Of a stretch of 64,000 bases of DNA, positions 34,501 to 44,849 are shown in pieces. Every line of letters starts with the position of its first letter. Within the stretch, counting starts at the first letter, position 1. The translations under genes and the position numbers were made by a program. Below the pieces are notes generated by a model. It ran no database searches. It saw nothing but the letters and a program-made list of their open reading frames with translations, and was not told the origin of the DNA. Source of the DNA: Fragum whitleyi (taxonomy: Eukaryota; Mollusca; Bivalvia; Cardiida; Cardiidae); contig OX411559.1 in the NCBI GenBank assembly GCA_948146395.1, positions 40,636,432 through 40,700,431 of the forward strand, given 5' to 3'.

Positions 34501-35210
34501 AATTATGGAACTTGAAGCCTCCTTCAGGATTCTTCTACAAAAACCATTGGCTAATGTTACACTGTAAACAGCCAAGTTTACAAGACCTCGGTCGTATATT
34601 GAGAAATAGACGTCTAATTCTTTATGGCGATTCAACCGTACGGCAGTGGTTCGTTGTTTTGGGAGAGACATTTAATTGTGAATTAGTCAGTGAAACGTGG
34701 ACGAATCCTAAATGGATATTCAATTCAAAGGCTTACTGTGCAAATATGAATTTCACGATAGAATTAGTGTTTCATTCCCTTCCAGGGAACGTTGGCCTCG
34801 GTAAATTACGATCCAATTCAATTTCAAGACATTTATTAAATTTTCTTGGACAAAAAGAAGTGGTATTTCTCATACATTTACAAAGTCATTTCAACGCATA
34901 TAAAGAAAACATTTTTGGTCACAGAATAAGGCATATTCATTCTAGTGTTAAAAAGATTTTAGGAGCAAACCCAAAAGCTACTATCTTTATAAAAGGGTTT
35001 CATTTGTATTGGTCGGTGTTAAACTACAAAATCGAACTATATAAAGCTATCTTAACAGATACATTTAAAGATATCAGAGATAAAGTTATATATTTGGATA
35101 ATGAAGAGAGTGCTGTAGCAAAACATGTGATAGATGTCCATCCAGAAACTGACGTTGTAAGAGCGATGGTCAATCAAATGCTTGCCTATATACCTAGCTT
35201 GGAGAGTTAG
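25451..35210 (+). CDS. NXPE: NXPE-family protein, copy b (complete, 7 exons)
   Basis: Joined exons 25,451-25,539, 26,725-26,864, 28,829-28,929, 30,245-30,418, 31,625-31,863, 33,421-33,473 and 34,402-35,210 give 1,605 nt, 534 codons plus stop, all with AG/GT borders and matching phases. Residues 9-24 are hydrophobic after KRYRR, a type II signal anchor. Residues about 70-170 form the neurexophilin-like domain: 'KIFFLDEKAFYRLDD', the hallmark GGD at 105-107 and 'GRVEDHRNGVY'. A Cys-containing linker follows ('MSWYCEKPAKGNNSC'). Residues 285-534 form the PC-esterase-like domain with GDST (Ser 343) and D510/H512 in DVHP. Length and order match vertebrate NXPE proteins (about 550 aa). A Golgi or secretory enzyme acting on glycans is plausible; the substrate is unknown. 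The gene lies downstream of paralogue a in a tandem array. Confidence 0.92.
25568..25745 (-). mobile_element. SINE family D, 5'-truncated
   Basis: It matches the tail and central block of the element at 8,012 ('tttccgtttatttatcgtcg' to 'gttaacgtctcatc'). The tRNA-like head is missing. It starts 28 bp after the exon 1 donor. Confidence 0.75.
25746..26000. mobile_element. Half-copy of palindromic MITE (family K)
   Basis: 'tctatttatcattgaat', 'caaagaaattcaggtgaaag' and 'caggtgatatcaggtca' match the right half of the element at 55,060-55,420. Confidence 0.55.
26183..26447 (+). mobile_element. tRNA-derived SINE (family S), diverged
   Basis: Head 'accagcgcagtggtagcgcg', a damaged B box, then the common body ('actgtctcccaccaatgg', 'gaatgtaatggtattactgg') and a CAAA/CTAA tail. 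It lies in NXPE-b intron 1. Confidence 0.72.
26505..26702. mobile_element. Tc1-like MITE, right part, decayed
   Basis: The inner-arm pieces and the right end 'tttcacgatgttatttactg' are recognisable. It ends 22 bp upstream of the exon 2 acceptor. Confidence 0.5.
26725..26864 (+). CDS. NXPE: NXPE-b exon 2
   Basis: Acceptor 'ttttttgtag', donor 'tttag|gtaagc'. It encodes YRYSSNKLGFARKPRR through VDLKKTKIFFL, the basic stem and the first strand of the neurexophilin-like domain. Phase joins exon 1 (GG+A) and exon 3 (G+AC). Confidence 0.85.
26950..27430 (+). mobile_element. Pearl-like element, decayed (family P10)
   Basis: A GGTCTTTAATGACC hairpin and a CCGT/CTGT/CTAT tract (27,012-27,058) are followed by about two diverged repeats with 'gaaactttcacagg' / 'gaaactttcatagg'. 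The 3' end is not clear. Confidence 0.5.
27832..28036 (-). mobile_element. SINE family D, 5'-truncated
   Basis: It runs from 'tgtgaatttccgtttattta' to 'cgtctcatccgaaagacaa', without the tRNA-like head. It is in NXPE-b intron 2. Confidence 0.78.
28560..28720. mobile_element. Palindromic MITE in intron 2
   Basis: The arms pair 'aatacatacttagtgtattg' with 'caaaacactaagtacgtatt' and 'gagaattgata' with 'tatcaattctc' around a short loop. It ends about 110 bp before exon 3. Confidence 0.6.
28829..28929 (+). CDS. NXPE: NXPE-b exon 3 (GGD motif)
   Basis: Acceptor 'tttatttag', perfect donor 'aaa|gtaagt'. Encodes DEKAFYRLDDEIKIRI and KSGGDAIK. The GGD is diagnostic of the family. A foldback element starts 34 bp after the donor. 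Confidence 0.9.
28963..29767. mobile_element. Foldback element, about 805 bp, long inverted arms
   Basis: The left end TTTTAATGCTTTTCGGTGG and right end CCACCGAAAAGCATTAAAG are inverted copies. Similarity continues inward for some 300 bp per arm through 'cggtagattatc', GACGTCA-type sites and 'aaacgattattc'. The centre repeats CGTGGCTCCGCCACTCGTG and its complement. No coding capacity. Confidence 0.75.
29880..30142. mobile_element. Tc1-like MITE, right half
   Basis: It starts in the inner arm, keeps the core palindrome (29,978-30,050) and the intact right end 'tttcacgatgttgttaactg'. It ends about 100 bp upstream of exon 4. Confidence 0.7.
30245..30418 (+). CDS. NXPE: NXPE-b exon 4
   Basis: Acceptor 'ttcgttttacag', donor 'agtcg|gtaata'. 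Encodes VRMFENSVNASATGRVEDHR, then NGVYTATLKCLWTG and the following strands of the Ig-like neurexophilin domain. Length is 58 codons exactly. Confidence 0.9.
30614..31039. mobile_element. Full-length Tc1/mariner-like MITE
   Basis: Starts CAATTAACAACATCGTG and ends AATTAACTG, TA on both sides, 426 bp. The core GGGAGGTAAT...GATTACC with its GAACAAAATTAGCGATA hairpin is at 30,701-30,770. It lies in NXPE-b intron 4. Confidence 0.85.
31385..31610. mobile_element. Palindromic MITE (family K)
   Basis: 'gcatgataaatagaataa', 'taaatgtcttaaaac' and 'tatctggtctatgc' match the element at 55,060 and fold back on the right half ('gaccagataacattgat'). It ends about 15 bp before the polypyrimidine tract of exon 5. 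Confidence 0.55.
31625..31863 (+). CDS. NXPE: NXPE-b exon 5
   Basis: Acceptor 'tccctttaag'; donor 'gtaag|gtaaat' was chosen over the earlier 'aac|gtaagg' because only it keeps exon 6 open. Encodes IPTVRYTLAVYNNEKVGRC and the WYCEKP segment typical of the family. Confidence 0.87.
31964..32824. mobile_element. Tc1-like MITE, split by a pearl-like remnant
   Basis: Orthologue of 326-1,287. The nested pearl-like element has lost its head and microsatellite; only 32,292-32,723 remains, ending in CTAG. A C-run of about 14 occurs near 32,742. Confidence 0.7.
32292..32723 (+). mobile_element. Pearl-like element P6, 5'-deleted copy
   Basis: About 165 bp containing the head hairpin and CTGT/CCGT tract present in copy 1 are missing, joined at a TCAA shared by both breakpoints. 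The three core repeats and the CTAG end are kept. Confidence 0.65.
33199..33315. mobile_element. Tc1-like MITE fragment (left end)
   Basis: Orthologue of 1,657-1,775, beginning CAGTTGCCAACATCGTG. Confidence 0.6.
33421..33473 (+). CDS. NXPE: NXPE-b exon 6
   Basis: 53 nt, acceptor 'ctgttttcag', donor 'aaag|gtattt'. Encodes RGSLGPIFRITVLPLKK. Same size and phase as in copy a. Confidence 0.87.
33740..34170. other. Copy-2-specific part of NXPE intron 6
   Basis: It does not align with copy 1, which instead holds a SINE and two MITEs. AT-rich, nothing recognised. Confidence 0.5.
34402..35210 (+). CDS. NXPE: NXPE-b exon 7 (PC-esterase-like domain)
   Basis: Acceptor 'tcaactttcag'; 269 codons plus TAG. 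It carries SGFFYKNHW, YGDSTVRQW and DVHPETD. About 40 of 809 bases and 16 of 269 residues differ from copy a. All the differences lie upstream of 35,173. Confidence 0.92.
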
Positions 35211-35258
35211 AAACGCCCTGAAATTGACAACCGACTAGATCACAGCCATTCTAATATA

Positions 35259-35328
35259 AATAAACTTAAGATGTGTCTATCAATATTCCAACATTCTGAT
35301 TGGCTGAAAGTTAATTTTCCCCAATAAA
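35259..35328 (+). terminator. Two candidate polyadenylation signals, NXPE-b
   Basis: AATAAA at 35,259-35,264 and 35,323-35,328, identical in position to those of copy a. Confidence 0.55.
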
Positions 35329-35640
35329 AATATTTTGAGTACACAGCAGTTTTGTCTTTCGTCGAAAGTAGTCCAATCAAGAGCTATTTTATAAAGGATA
35401 AATGTTAACTATTTTGCTTTATGGTATTAAAATCTAATCACATTGAATAGGTTTCAAGTTTCATACCTCCATAAATCAACAAATATTCCAATCATCTCTA
35501 AACTACTTGCTGAGCGTCGTCATCTTAGCGTTATACTTAGCAAACCGCTGGACTTGCAAGCATGGGTTCGATCATCTTTACGACTGATGTGGATAATCGT
35601 GAAACTACGTGGAAAACCAAGATCCATTATTATGTGATCC

Positions 35641-35810
35641 ATTGATTGATTGATTGAATTGAGTTTTACACCGCTTTCAACATTTTTTCAGTTATATCGC
35701 GGCGGCTGTAGCATCTAACAACGGATTCCTGGTATTTCTCTCACCAGTACAACCACTACATCCTGCTGTTATCTCACACAGGTCTACGATTATGAACCTA
35801 TTGGTGAGTT
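35641..35810 (-). mobile_element. SINE (family S), truncated, copy 2
   Basis: Identical to 5,221-5,390. Confidence 0.75.
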
Positions 35811-36244
35811 ATGTGAACCAGCCGCCATATGTCTTATAACTCATTAAGGTAATGGACCCGTAAAAGTTCCACAACGTTTCGGAAGTAATGAACTTAAACA
35901 GTGTGAACTGAGGTTTCCTACTGATTTCATTAGGAAAACCTCGATTTACATTGCAATAGGTCATGAGTTCCAAAAATGTTGCGGAACAATAACGAATCCA
36001 CTACCTCAACCCAATTCAAAAGATAATTGACACAGCTTTGTCTGCATTGGGGTCCGAAATTTCACCAACCGGCCACCACCCCACCCCCAACCCCTTCACC
36101 ACCATCCCATTTCCACCAATAAGCCAATATTACAAGTTGATCTATTGGGTCAGTAGATATGGGATAGAATCCAGGACCCTTGTGTTAGTTTGGTCATGTG
36201 TATTCGGTTAATATAGAGTTAAAGTCTTTTGTTTCTCGTGATTG

Positions 36245-36518
36245 AAATACCGTCGTCACAGCGCAGATGATAGCTTGACAGACTCACAAACAATCGGTAC
36301 CGGATTCGACCCCGATCAGCGCAGCGCATCCTTTCCGACATATGTAACCCACCAATAAGTTGTAATCGTAAGACTAAGTGGGTCTGCAAATGAATGCTCG
36401 CAAAGGATTGAACGGTAGGACTGTTGTAAAAATACCAAGCATCCAATTTTAGCTACTCCAGCCGTCGAGATACGTGTCACTGTGTTAATCCTCATTCGAA
36501 TAAACAATTGATTGATTG
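36245..36518 (+). mobile_element. SINE, diverged subfamily, copy 2
   Basis: Identical to 5,825-6,098. Confidence 0.7.
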
Positions 36519-36769
36519 AAAGGAGTTTTACGCCGCTTTCAACATTTTCTTTCAGTTATATCGCGACGGCTGGAGCACCTAACAATGTTTTCCTGATATT
36601 TCTCTCACCAGTACAACCACCACATCCTTTCGTAGCCTCCAGGTGATATCTCACATAGGTCTACGATTATCAAACCATTGGTGAGAGACAAATAGTCGGA
36701 AAGAATGAGTGCCGCCGTCGGGGATCGAACCCGGGACCGACGCGCTACCAACTGCGCTGTGACGGCAGC
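36512..36769 (-). mobile_element. SINE (family S), full length, copy 2
   Basis: Identical to 6,092-6,349, tail to tail with the preceding SINE. Confidence 0.8.
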
Positions 36770-38023
36770 TCAAGTAAACAAAATTAAATTATTAAGAAAG
36801 ACTTAGCTGTAGAAGACTCCTTTACGTCGTTCAAGATGGAAACGTTCACGAAACGTTTAAGATATGTGACCCGTCATGCGAGAAGGGACTATCTCGGAAA
36901 TTTTTAAAATGAATATTTGAAAAAGAGATTGGGTCCAGTAAATGTCAACCAGAGGTCGCATTTCAAATATTCTTTCGCTGGAAAGTAGATTGGTCTTTAT
37001 AGATTCAGAAAATAAGCACATTGCGAAAAGTTTCACACAGTACGCGCAGTATGACTGGGGTCGAAACTTTACGCGCTACCCGAATGGTCCCTTTTCCCGT
37101 GACGGGTCACATATTAAAACCAACTTTGCACGATTTTTCCAGCAAAGCTGAGTACAGTTCTTAAATGTTAGGAAACATTTTTGATGTTTTTATCACGAAA
37201 AAAAAATATAAAAATTCACGACAAAGTACAAAATAACAATACAACATTTGTATCTTTAAAATTATCCGATAAGTAATGGCAGTTCTAGGCCACCATAATT
37301 TGTATTACTCGTCAACACGGACATCTTTTTCTTCGCGCACCGAAGAAAAAATCAAAGCACTGAAAGTACTGATGGTGAACGAACCTGATGGCATTCTAGA
37401 ATTATATATTCAATTCAATTAGAAAAGAGAAACTATGAATGTAAAAATAATTAAAAAAAGGGGGGGGGGGTTGTCTTGACAAAATTTCCGTTGTTCGGAA
37501 ATTTCAATGCAAATTCAAAGAAAGGGAAAGATGGGGAAAATCCTGTTAGAAAAATATTTGTTAGAATATGAGTTTTTACTCTGTGAAAATTTCTTTTACA
37601 CACTTGAAATAGGTACATTTATTAATTAAACATAAATGGAGAGAACGATTTAATCCTATCTAAAACTGTCTTCAACCTATATCCAATGGTGTTTGTTTTT
37701 ACAAAAGTAATTGTTATCATGTTTAAGCTTATTTCAAGTAAATTTGTTGTTTTTGTTTTAACTTTTTTTATCTATCTTTGTTTCTTCTCAGAGGATGAAA
37801 AGTTCTTTGAGTACCAACCAAAGAAACACCTATGAATATCAGTCAGTCCTGAACTGTACTCATTGTTTAAAGTTATGATTTGTTAACTTATTAATAGTAT
37901 TTTGAACCATAACCTGAGATATTCATTTTGATCATATCTGAAGCCAAAACCACTTCCGAGGTTGACACTTATGTCGTTATTCAATTTTATAACACTGCAG
38001 GATGAGAATTATTTAGGTATAGG

Positions 38024-38424
38024 TGTAACCCGCAGATAAATATTCGACTCCGCCGGGATTCGAACCCAGGACCTCTGTGTCCCAAAGCAAGTGTTCTACC
38101 ACGTCGCTATAAAAGCTAGCTTGTACGGCAAGGCAGTACAAACACCCCTTATACTCAACCCGGCTACATACACCCCCTCGACAATTAAGATTCTTCCACG
38201 AATCTTCTCAATTCAACATCCTCAACTACCAAATCACATAACCACCACCTCATGTGGGTTATTTACGGTGGGCGCCAAATGTAACCCGCAATTAAATTTT
38301 CGAATCCGTCGGGATTCGAACCCGGGACCTCTGTGTCCCAAAGCAAGTGTTCTACCACGTCGCTATAAAAGCTAGCTTGTACGGCAAGGCAGTACAAACA
38401 CCCCTTATACTCAACCCGGCTACA
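38024..38424 (-). mobile_element. TRIM with tRNA-like LTRs, copy 2
   Basis: LTRs 38,024-38,168 and 38,280-38,424. The sequence matches 7,601-8,001, including the six LTR-to-LTR differences. This copy arose by segmental duplication, not by a new insertion. Confidence 0.8.
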
Positions 38425-38434
38425 TAGGTTAAAG

Positions 38435-38737
38435 AGTGTATTTCCGTTTATTTATCGTCTCTACCGTAGCATATGCCCATATGAGCGACCCCCCAGAAGA
38501 CGGTTAGTTGTTAAGGGGGATAGTGCAAGGATACATGACGAATCTACTGCTGAGATCCGCCATGGTTCATTAACGTGCTCGGTGTAAAGCACCGTCTCAC
38601 GGGGCCTCGGTTTAACGTCTCATCCGAAAGACAAGTAGTTTTTGTTAGTGTACCAGCCCGGGAACCGAACCCACGCGGTCGAACTTCAATGGTTTTGAAG
38701 TCCGGTGCTCTACCAACTGAGCTAATCGTGCTGGTCG
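38435..38737 (-). mobile_element. SINE family D, copy 2
   Basis: Identical in layout to 8,012-8,314, with the same TATAGGTTAAAG flanks. Confidence 0.75.
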
Positions 38738-38749
38738 TATAGGTTAAAG

Positions 38750-38984
38750 TGTGTGTTTGTAGGATTTAGGTCCCTCCGTGCTCTAGGCATATATAGTAAG
38801 GACCATGAGAGAGAAAGAAGCGGATACGAGGAGATCAGGGTTCATACGTCCCTAGCTCTTCTACGAAAAGACCTCCTTGGTTCTTTATTGTGCCCAGTGT
38901 AAGCACCGATACTCGCGAAGCTACCTCTGGGTTTCTTACCAGTTCACTTCTAGCTGAAAATTCCTGCCTGGGTTGGGATTCGAG
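38750..38984 (-). mobile_element. SINE-like repeat F, copy 2
   Basis: Same as 8,327-8,561. Confidence 0.55.
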
Positions 38985-39706
38985 TATAGGTTAAAGGAGG
39001 TCTAGTGCCTTATTAGTATAATTCATAGATAATTTCTGTTTAAGGTTTAGAAATTAAAGTATAACTTTTTATATTAAATAATTGCTTCATAGTAAATTGC
39101 ATACTTACAGTCTTTATAAATATTATTTTCGTAACGTAATTTCCACTTCAAAAGCGAATAAGAATCTCATTTAAGAAGTTTATTTTTTTAAAGGGAGGTA
39201 GAAATTACATGAACAAATAGTTTAAGTATAATACCCTGTTTTTTTTCCTCCCGACTTTCCTCCCAATAAGAATTGAGAATCCTTACAATTGTCGGTTTAT
39301 TTTTTGCACGAGAACCTATTGTTTACATTCAAGAGTTTGGATGCTTGTAAAATCACTCACTATAGATATCTTATTACAGTATTGCGGCTGATATTAGACT
39401 TTTCTTCTCGGAGCTAGTTTTTTCTTAAACTGTAGTTAACCAATTCTAAACGTATTTTGGAAAGGATGGAACCAGTTTTTATTCATTGATTAAGATTTTT
39501 ATGATTTCTGTAAAAAAAGCAATGACTTTTCCGAATAATTTAACAACTAAACCCGCCTGTCGAATTGTAAACAAGTGCATGACGGATCTGGCCCCCCTTG
39601 ACCACGGCAATATATACTCGTCAATTGGAGTGGTATCTAGGGTTGAATATTTAGCTATCATTTATTCAATTTTCAAATAGAATTTTGAATTGATATGGTT
39701 TTACAG

Positions 39707-39893
39707 ATTGAAATGAAACACGAATGCCCCGGAACAGCATTTTTTTAAAGTTTGACCTTGACAGATGACCTTGACCTTGTCACATGACCTTGACCTTATC
39801 ACATGACCTTGACTTTGGTGTACAGCTTTGTATGTCAAATACTTTTGGAGAAAAGGCAAAGGTTAAGTTTTCGGGTTAAGTTTTCGGACAACG

Positions 39894-39925
<32 letters not shown>

Positions 39926-40007
39926 GACGGACAGACGGATAGACAGACAGACAGACGGACATGAGTAAAACAATATGCCCCCGATCTCTCGATACGGGGG
40001 CATAAAA
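39707..40007 (-). mobile_element. Pearl-like element P9, copy 2
   Basis: Hairpin at 39,974-40,004, then the GGAC/AGAC tract and TGACCTTGACC repeats. Confidence 0.65.
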
Positions 40008-42091
40008 ATGCAAAATAGAATGGCCCCAATGAAATATCTCCCGTGCCTGTCACATTTGGTATTCGGCAATATTCGCTTCTGAGACAGACGAATACGAAAC
40101 GTTTTCGCTGGGAATAAGCCCTACTTCAGCCAACGCAATTTTACAGAAAAATCTTAAGAGCGACGTTCACCCCTATTCAAATAAAAGATACAAGAAAGGT
40201 TGTACATGTAAAACACATGTCGAATCATTCTTAAAACCCGTCTCGAGACTGACTGTCGCTAGTTGAAAAGTTATGTAAAACCGCGTTCTAATGACACAAG
40301 GTGTCTTGATGTGTCATTCGTCTCAACTCGGCCGATTCCTGTAACCTACATTTAACTCGGAGCCGTCGGAGATCGCCCGAGTATTGCCGAATGTAAGTTC
40401 AAGAGGACACGACCTAGATAAACACGTATTTCCGGCTAATTACTACAAGTTGCACCAGCGAAGGCTTGGGTAAAAAACATAGTATCTGTCTCTTCGGTGT
40501 TAAGACACAAACTTTGTTTTTGCTTTAAACTCTCGACAAGCTTACGCCGATCAAAAATTCCCTTGATAAACATTGCAAGATCATATTGTGTTTTTCAATG
40601 CGATTTTTCATTATCTTCACTTGATAAAGAAAACTAGAAACACGCCATTAAAGAAATAAAAAGTGATTTTGCGGAAAAAAATGTTGAAAGATTCTAAATT
40701 GAATTTTAAGAGGCGCTACTTTATTTCAAATGTATTAACATCCAACAGGATTTTCCTGACATGGTATATAACACTGGTGAACGACGTTCGTTCACCAAAA
40801 ACTACGTTTATCCCAGTGACGAGAATCTATTTTAAGACATAGGAAATTCCAGAGTCTGAAACCGTTCATCTATTTATAGCAACCTGACTGTATGTAGTGA
40901 AACACGCATGTAACACGTACACGTTTGACCCGATTTATATAATATGAAAACCTGATCAACATGTATATAGATCCACACAGATTGCGTAACTTTTATGTTT
41001 GTTGATATTCGTACCTGAGATATGTTTTCTAGCATTATAAATTACTCACTCAATTTCGGCCTATAGATGCGCGAGTTTAGGTAAGTTATCACAGGTGAAT
41101 TTTGTCCGTACCAGTGTATGGGCAAAATTGACCTTTGATCACTCACTTAATTACTGGAATCTATGCACGTTCAATATGAATGACAATAACATCAAATCAC
41201 TAATGCAATCATTCTTTAAAACCGCCGATTCACCCATAAGTTATATTGGCAATCCCTCAGTTTGGCTATCACGGATATTAAATGGACATCGGCGATAGGC
41301 CCTACCAATGGTTGACTGAATGATATCGCTAATTTTATGAAAGAAATGATCAATCATCTGCGGAATGGAAACAGCTTGAAATACCAAGAAGCTTCATTCA
41401 TTTTAGTAGACGGGGGATAAATAGCTAAAGGTCAAAACAATAAATACAAACAGGGTTGGCTATTTAACCGTCCAGTAGCGCGTAAGTTAATCTTTGAACG
41501 GCGAGAACTCGGTACATACAAATGGACCGTTTGCTTTTGTACCATTCGCCGGAAGTAATGTTACACTTAAAGTTGTCGTGTGACACCACCGGATTTTAGG
41601 CCTTCTTTGTTCTATATAAAATTGCACTCTTTTCCGGTGCTGTGGTCGGTTCCACAGAAAGGTTTGACCTTTGACCTCTTTAGCCCTTCATCTTCGTTCA
41701 ATGTGCTACCTTAAAGTAAAAAATATCGAGGGAAACTCCCTTCAACTTTTGGGGTACCCAAGTTTAAGTAGAGGTACCGTCTTTTTTCCACCTATGAAGA
41801 GGACAATTACTTTGGGTACGACCCCCACCCGTTATCCGTCCTTTCGCAAAGGAAATCGTTTACAGAGAAGGTCAAATCAAACGTTAAATCAAAGAAGAGA
41901 TGCAAAACTAGGTGAAAAGGACAAAAATGAGCACACGGGTGACTATTTTACTCTCAAAAATAACATTTCAATGTCGCACTACTTTTTCTAAAGGATCTAC
42001 TTTTACCATACAATGACCGGAAGAAAATACAATGACCGAAAGAAAATTCCAGTGAGGTCACTCCTTGTCCACTCCTGATGAAATAAACTCT

Positions 42092-42285
42092 GGGCCAACT
42101 TATTTCTGGCCCGCTTTCAGGTCGGGTGTAGACTGGTCTCACTGTCGAATATCAGAATAGCCTATTTAAGGCTATTCTGATAGTCAATATGTGGACCAGT
42201 TTAGAGCTGGTAGCCCGTTTTCTGATAGATACTCTGATTACGCGGGCAACAGTACCCGCCCAGGGTCAGAAATGAGTTGGCCCTT
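42092..42285. mobile_element. Imperfect palindrome at duplication edge
   Basis: The outer arms carry GGGCCAACTTATTTCTG and its diverged complement ('cagaaatgagttggccc'). The centre is ATCAGAATAGCC/GGCTATTCTGAT around TATTTAA. It starts 28 bp after homology with copy 1 ends. Confidence 0.65.
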
Positions 42286-43300
42286 TGAAATCGACATGAC
42301 TCGTGATTTCTCGACTGATGGTGGTTTTTTTTTTTTTTTTTTTTTTTTTTATCTCCCCCATTTCGATTGCTAAAAATAGAGGATATTGAATGAGTGGGCA
42401 TGGAATACCGAATTCATTGAACGAGTCGTCTATAAACAGATAAAACGAGGTTGTGCCGAATTTTCATCTATTGTAGATGACGAGTTTAATAAATACTGTC
42501 TGTTATGAGCACAAATTTCATATTCTTTTTATAATATGACCAGAATTTTTGCAAAAAAGTGCAAAAAAATCTTTGAATTCAACATTTCAATTTTTCGCGA
42601 AACTTATAACGCCATTTAAAATTGGCGTCACAATATATATTTTTTATGATATCAATTTCGCGGTTACAAAACAGCGTTGCTATTCGCTCTGAGCTCATTC
42701 GCATAGTTATTCCACTAGTATAGTAACACCCGTGTAATATCAAAAATATTCAACGGATTTATTTCTTCTTCGCGACGTAGGTTTTATTATAAGATAATAA
42801 AGTTGTAATTTTGTCATTAATTACGTCATTGCAGTGCTTATATGTCGTCATTGCACATGCTTAGTTCAGCCACGAGAATTAAAGTAGTTGCATTTTGGAT
42901 CAATTATTCATATATCGCGTGACTGTGCGTAAAATAAAAGCTTGTATACATGTATAGAGTCGTATAACTTTTTTCTGGAGAGATCTTGTGTCAATACCAT
43001 CGAAGTGTAGCATACAAAACTACTGAATTGTTGTAATATTCGTGATAATAAACATTTAAAAGTGCACTTTCTTTTAGGTCTGAGTTTAAGAAGTTTTAAG
43101 AAAAAAAAATAAACAAAAAGAAAACCCCAGATTTCAGAAACAGAACGGGTTTCCTTTAGCTATTATGACGTAGCTTTCTTTCTGATAATGGTAAAATTTT
43201 AAGTATAAAGAGTGGAAATTGATAGAGAAAACCGATATCACAGAAGCAAAACAGGCCATCCATAGCTACTGTAACGTAGCCCTCTATCTGATAAACGTGG
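42286..43300. other. Intergenic, nothing recognised
   Basis: Contains a T26 run (42,325-42,350) and a small AACGCCATTTAAAATTGGCGT palindrome near 42,610. No exon supported. Confidence 0.5.
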
Positions 43301-43301
43301 G

Positions 43302-43545
43302 TCCGTTTCACTAAGCTTCTTTCGAAAAAAAGAATCGTAAGTCAAAATAACAAATTGTACCTGGTGTTTTCATTCATTGTTAGATTCTGCCTTGCAATAG
43401 CTCATTGGAATCGTCTTTAGATGACGATTCTAATGAGTCGATGCATGACAGAATGCCATATTTAGTTACTACTGTCGAAGCAACTTTAACTTTTGAATTA
43501 CGCAAAAAATGATCGCAAGTTGTTAAGTAAAAAGGCCCCTGATCT
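43302..43545. mobile_element. Palindromic MITE (family H)
   Basis: 'gtccgtttcactaagc' opposes 'gttgttaagtaaaaaggccc', with the central hairpin ATTGGAATCGTCTT / AGATGACGATTCTAAT flanked by 'ttctgccttgcaa' and its decayed complement. Confidence 0.7.
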
Positions 43546-43701
43546 TAAACAGCTTATCAGGCAGGGAGTTACGTTGAAGTAGCTAAGTTAGCCCTCTGAC
43601 AAACGGAATTCCCCCGTCGGTGCGAGTTGCGCCTATGACCCGGCGTGCTCCCTTTTTACATAATAATTTCGTGCTCTTTACCTTCAGCGAACAACGCTCC
43701 T

Positions 43702-43942
43702 GGGGCCTGTTTTTTAAACAACTTTCGATAATTTTTTGCGTAAGTCAAAAATCAAAGCTGCTTCTACAGTAGAAACTAAATACGGAATTCTGTCTTGCAA
43801 CATCTCATTGAAATCGACTTTAGAAGACGATTCTAATGATATATTGCAAGGCAGGATCTAACAATGAAGGAAAACACTAGGTACAATTTGTGATTTTGAC
43901 TTACGATTAATTTTGTCGTGAGAAGTAAAGTAAACGGGCCCT
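43702..43942. mobile_element. Palindromic MITE (family H)
   Basis: Ends GGGGCCTGTTTTTTAAAC and GTAAACGGGCCC; central hairpin around 'gaagacgattctaatg'. The second of two copies 160 bp apart. Confidence 0.7.
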
Positions 43943-44638
43943 GTTGTGTTTCTTTTAGAAGATCAAACACGGTTCTTGTCATAATTCATATCAAGGCGCC
44001 ATTTATCACGTGAATTATTTCGATGTGACGTCATTGAAATAATCCAACTGCTGACGTCATACGTCATGATAATGATGGAATCATGGCGGAAATTGTATAT
44101 CTAATTTAATTATCAAAAAAGAAATATGAAAATTTTCGATTTATTACAGTTTATCATAAAAAGAACGATCAGTGGTAGCCACTGATTAATAAGCGCTCAA
44201 AATGAAAATGTTCTAATCGTTCAAAACGCATTGTACAAAGAATAATTTATAGATTATTTCGTAAATTTCGTGTCAAGTTATCGTTGTTTTATGATATCAA
44301 AACGTATATTGTTCAGGGTCCAGAGCGTGTTAAATGATGCATTCACTAATAACGTTGTTCTCTATACTATTTACCGTTTTGACCTAAATGTTAACCTGGC
44401 TGTTGATTTAGAGGGAATACGAAAGGGAAATTTAGAGTGAATACAAAAGGGAAAATACCATTTTCATGGATCAAGAGTCGCTAGGGCTCGAACACACAAT
44501 GGTTGTGGAAAACCAGACGGGACTGGACACAAAGGTATAGTACAAAGATTTATACAAATTTCATGAGTACGTTAACTATAAATTGGTCAAATTATTTTTG
44601 TAGTTCTCAGAACTTAATATTAGACGCTCTTGGCAATA

Positions 44639-44836
44639 GGTTATAAAACTTTTCTCAGTCTCAACTGAAAATTTTCTCTAATTTTAAATTTAAATAAATG
44701 TATACAAAACTTATTTAATAAAAGACAACATTAATAAGTTGTTATTTATAACAACTTATTGATATCGCTTTAATCTCAAATTGAAATTCGAGAAAATTTT
44801 GAATTTAGCCTGAGAAAATTTTTCATAACCTCGGGC
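44639..44836. mobile_element. Palindromic MITE (GAGGTTAT-type), copy 2
   Basis: 'ggttataaaacttttctcag' opposes 'cctgagaaaatttttcataacc'; inner arms AACTTATT/AATAAGTT. Related to 23,348-23,584; both end in CGGGCCC. Confidence 0.65.
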
Positions 44837-44849
44837 CCTGATGTCGGGT

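Larger units (their letters stand above)
38501..40794. repeat. Dispersed composite repeat R, copy 2
   Basis: Counterpart of 8,078-10,372. The only obvious changes are G to A near 39,117 and a contraction in the GGAC/AGAC tract near 39,891. Confidence 0.75.
31898..42064 (+). repeat. Segmental tandem duplication, copy 2
   Basis: Counterpart of 258-11,623. Lag is about 31.6 kb at the start, 30,420 at the last NXPE exon and 30,422-30,423 further on. The last 60 bp contain a short local duplication ('caatgaccggaagaaaata') not seen in copy 1. Homology ends at GAGGTCACTCC. Confidence 0.92.
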
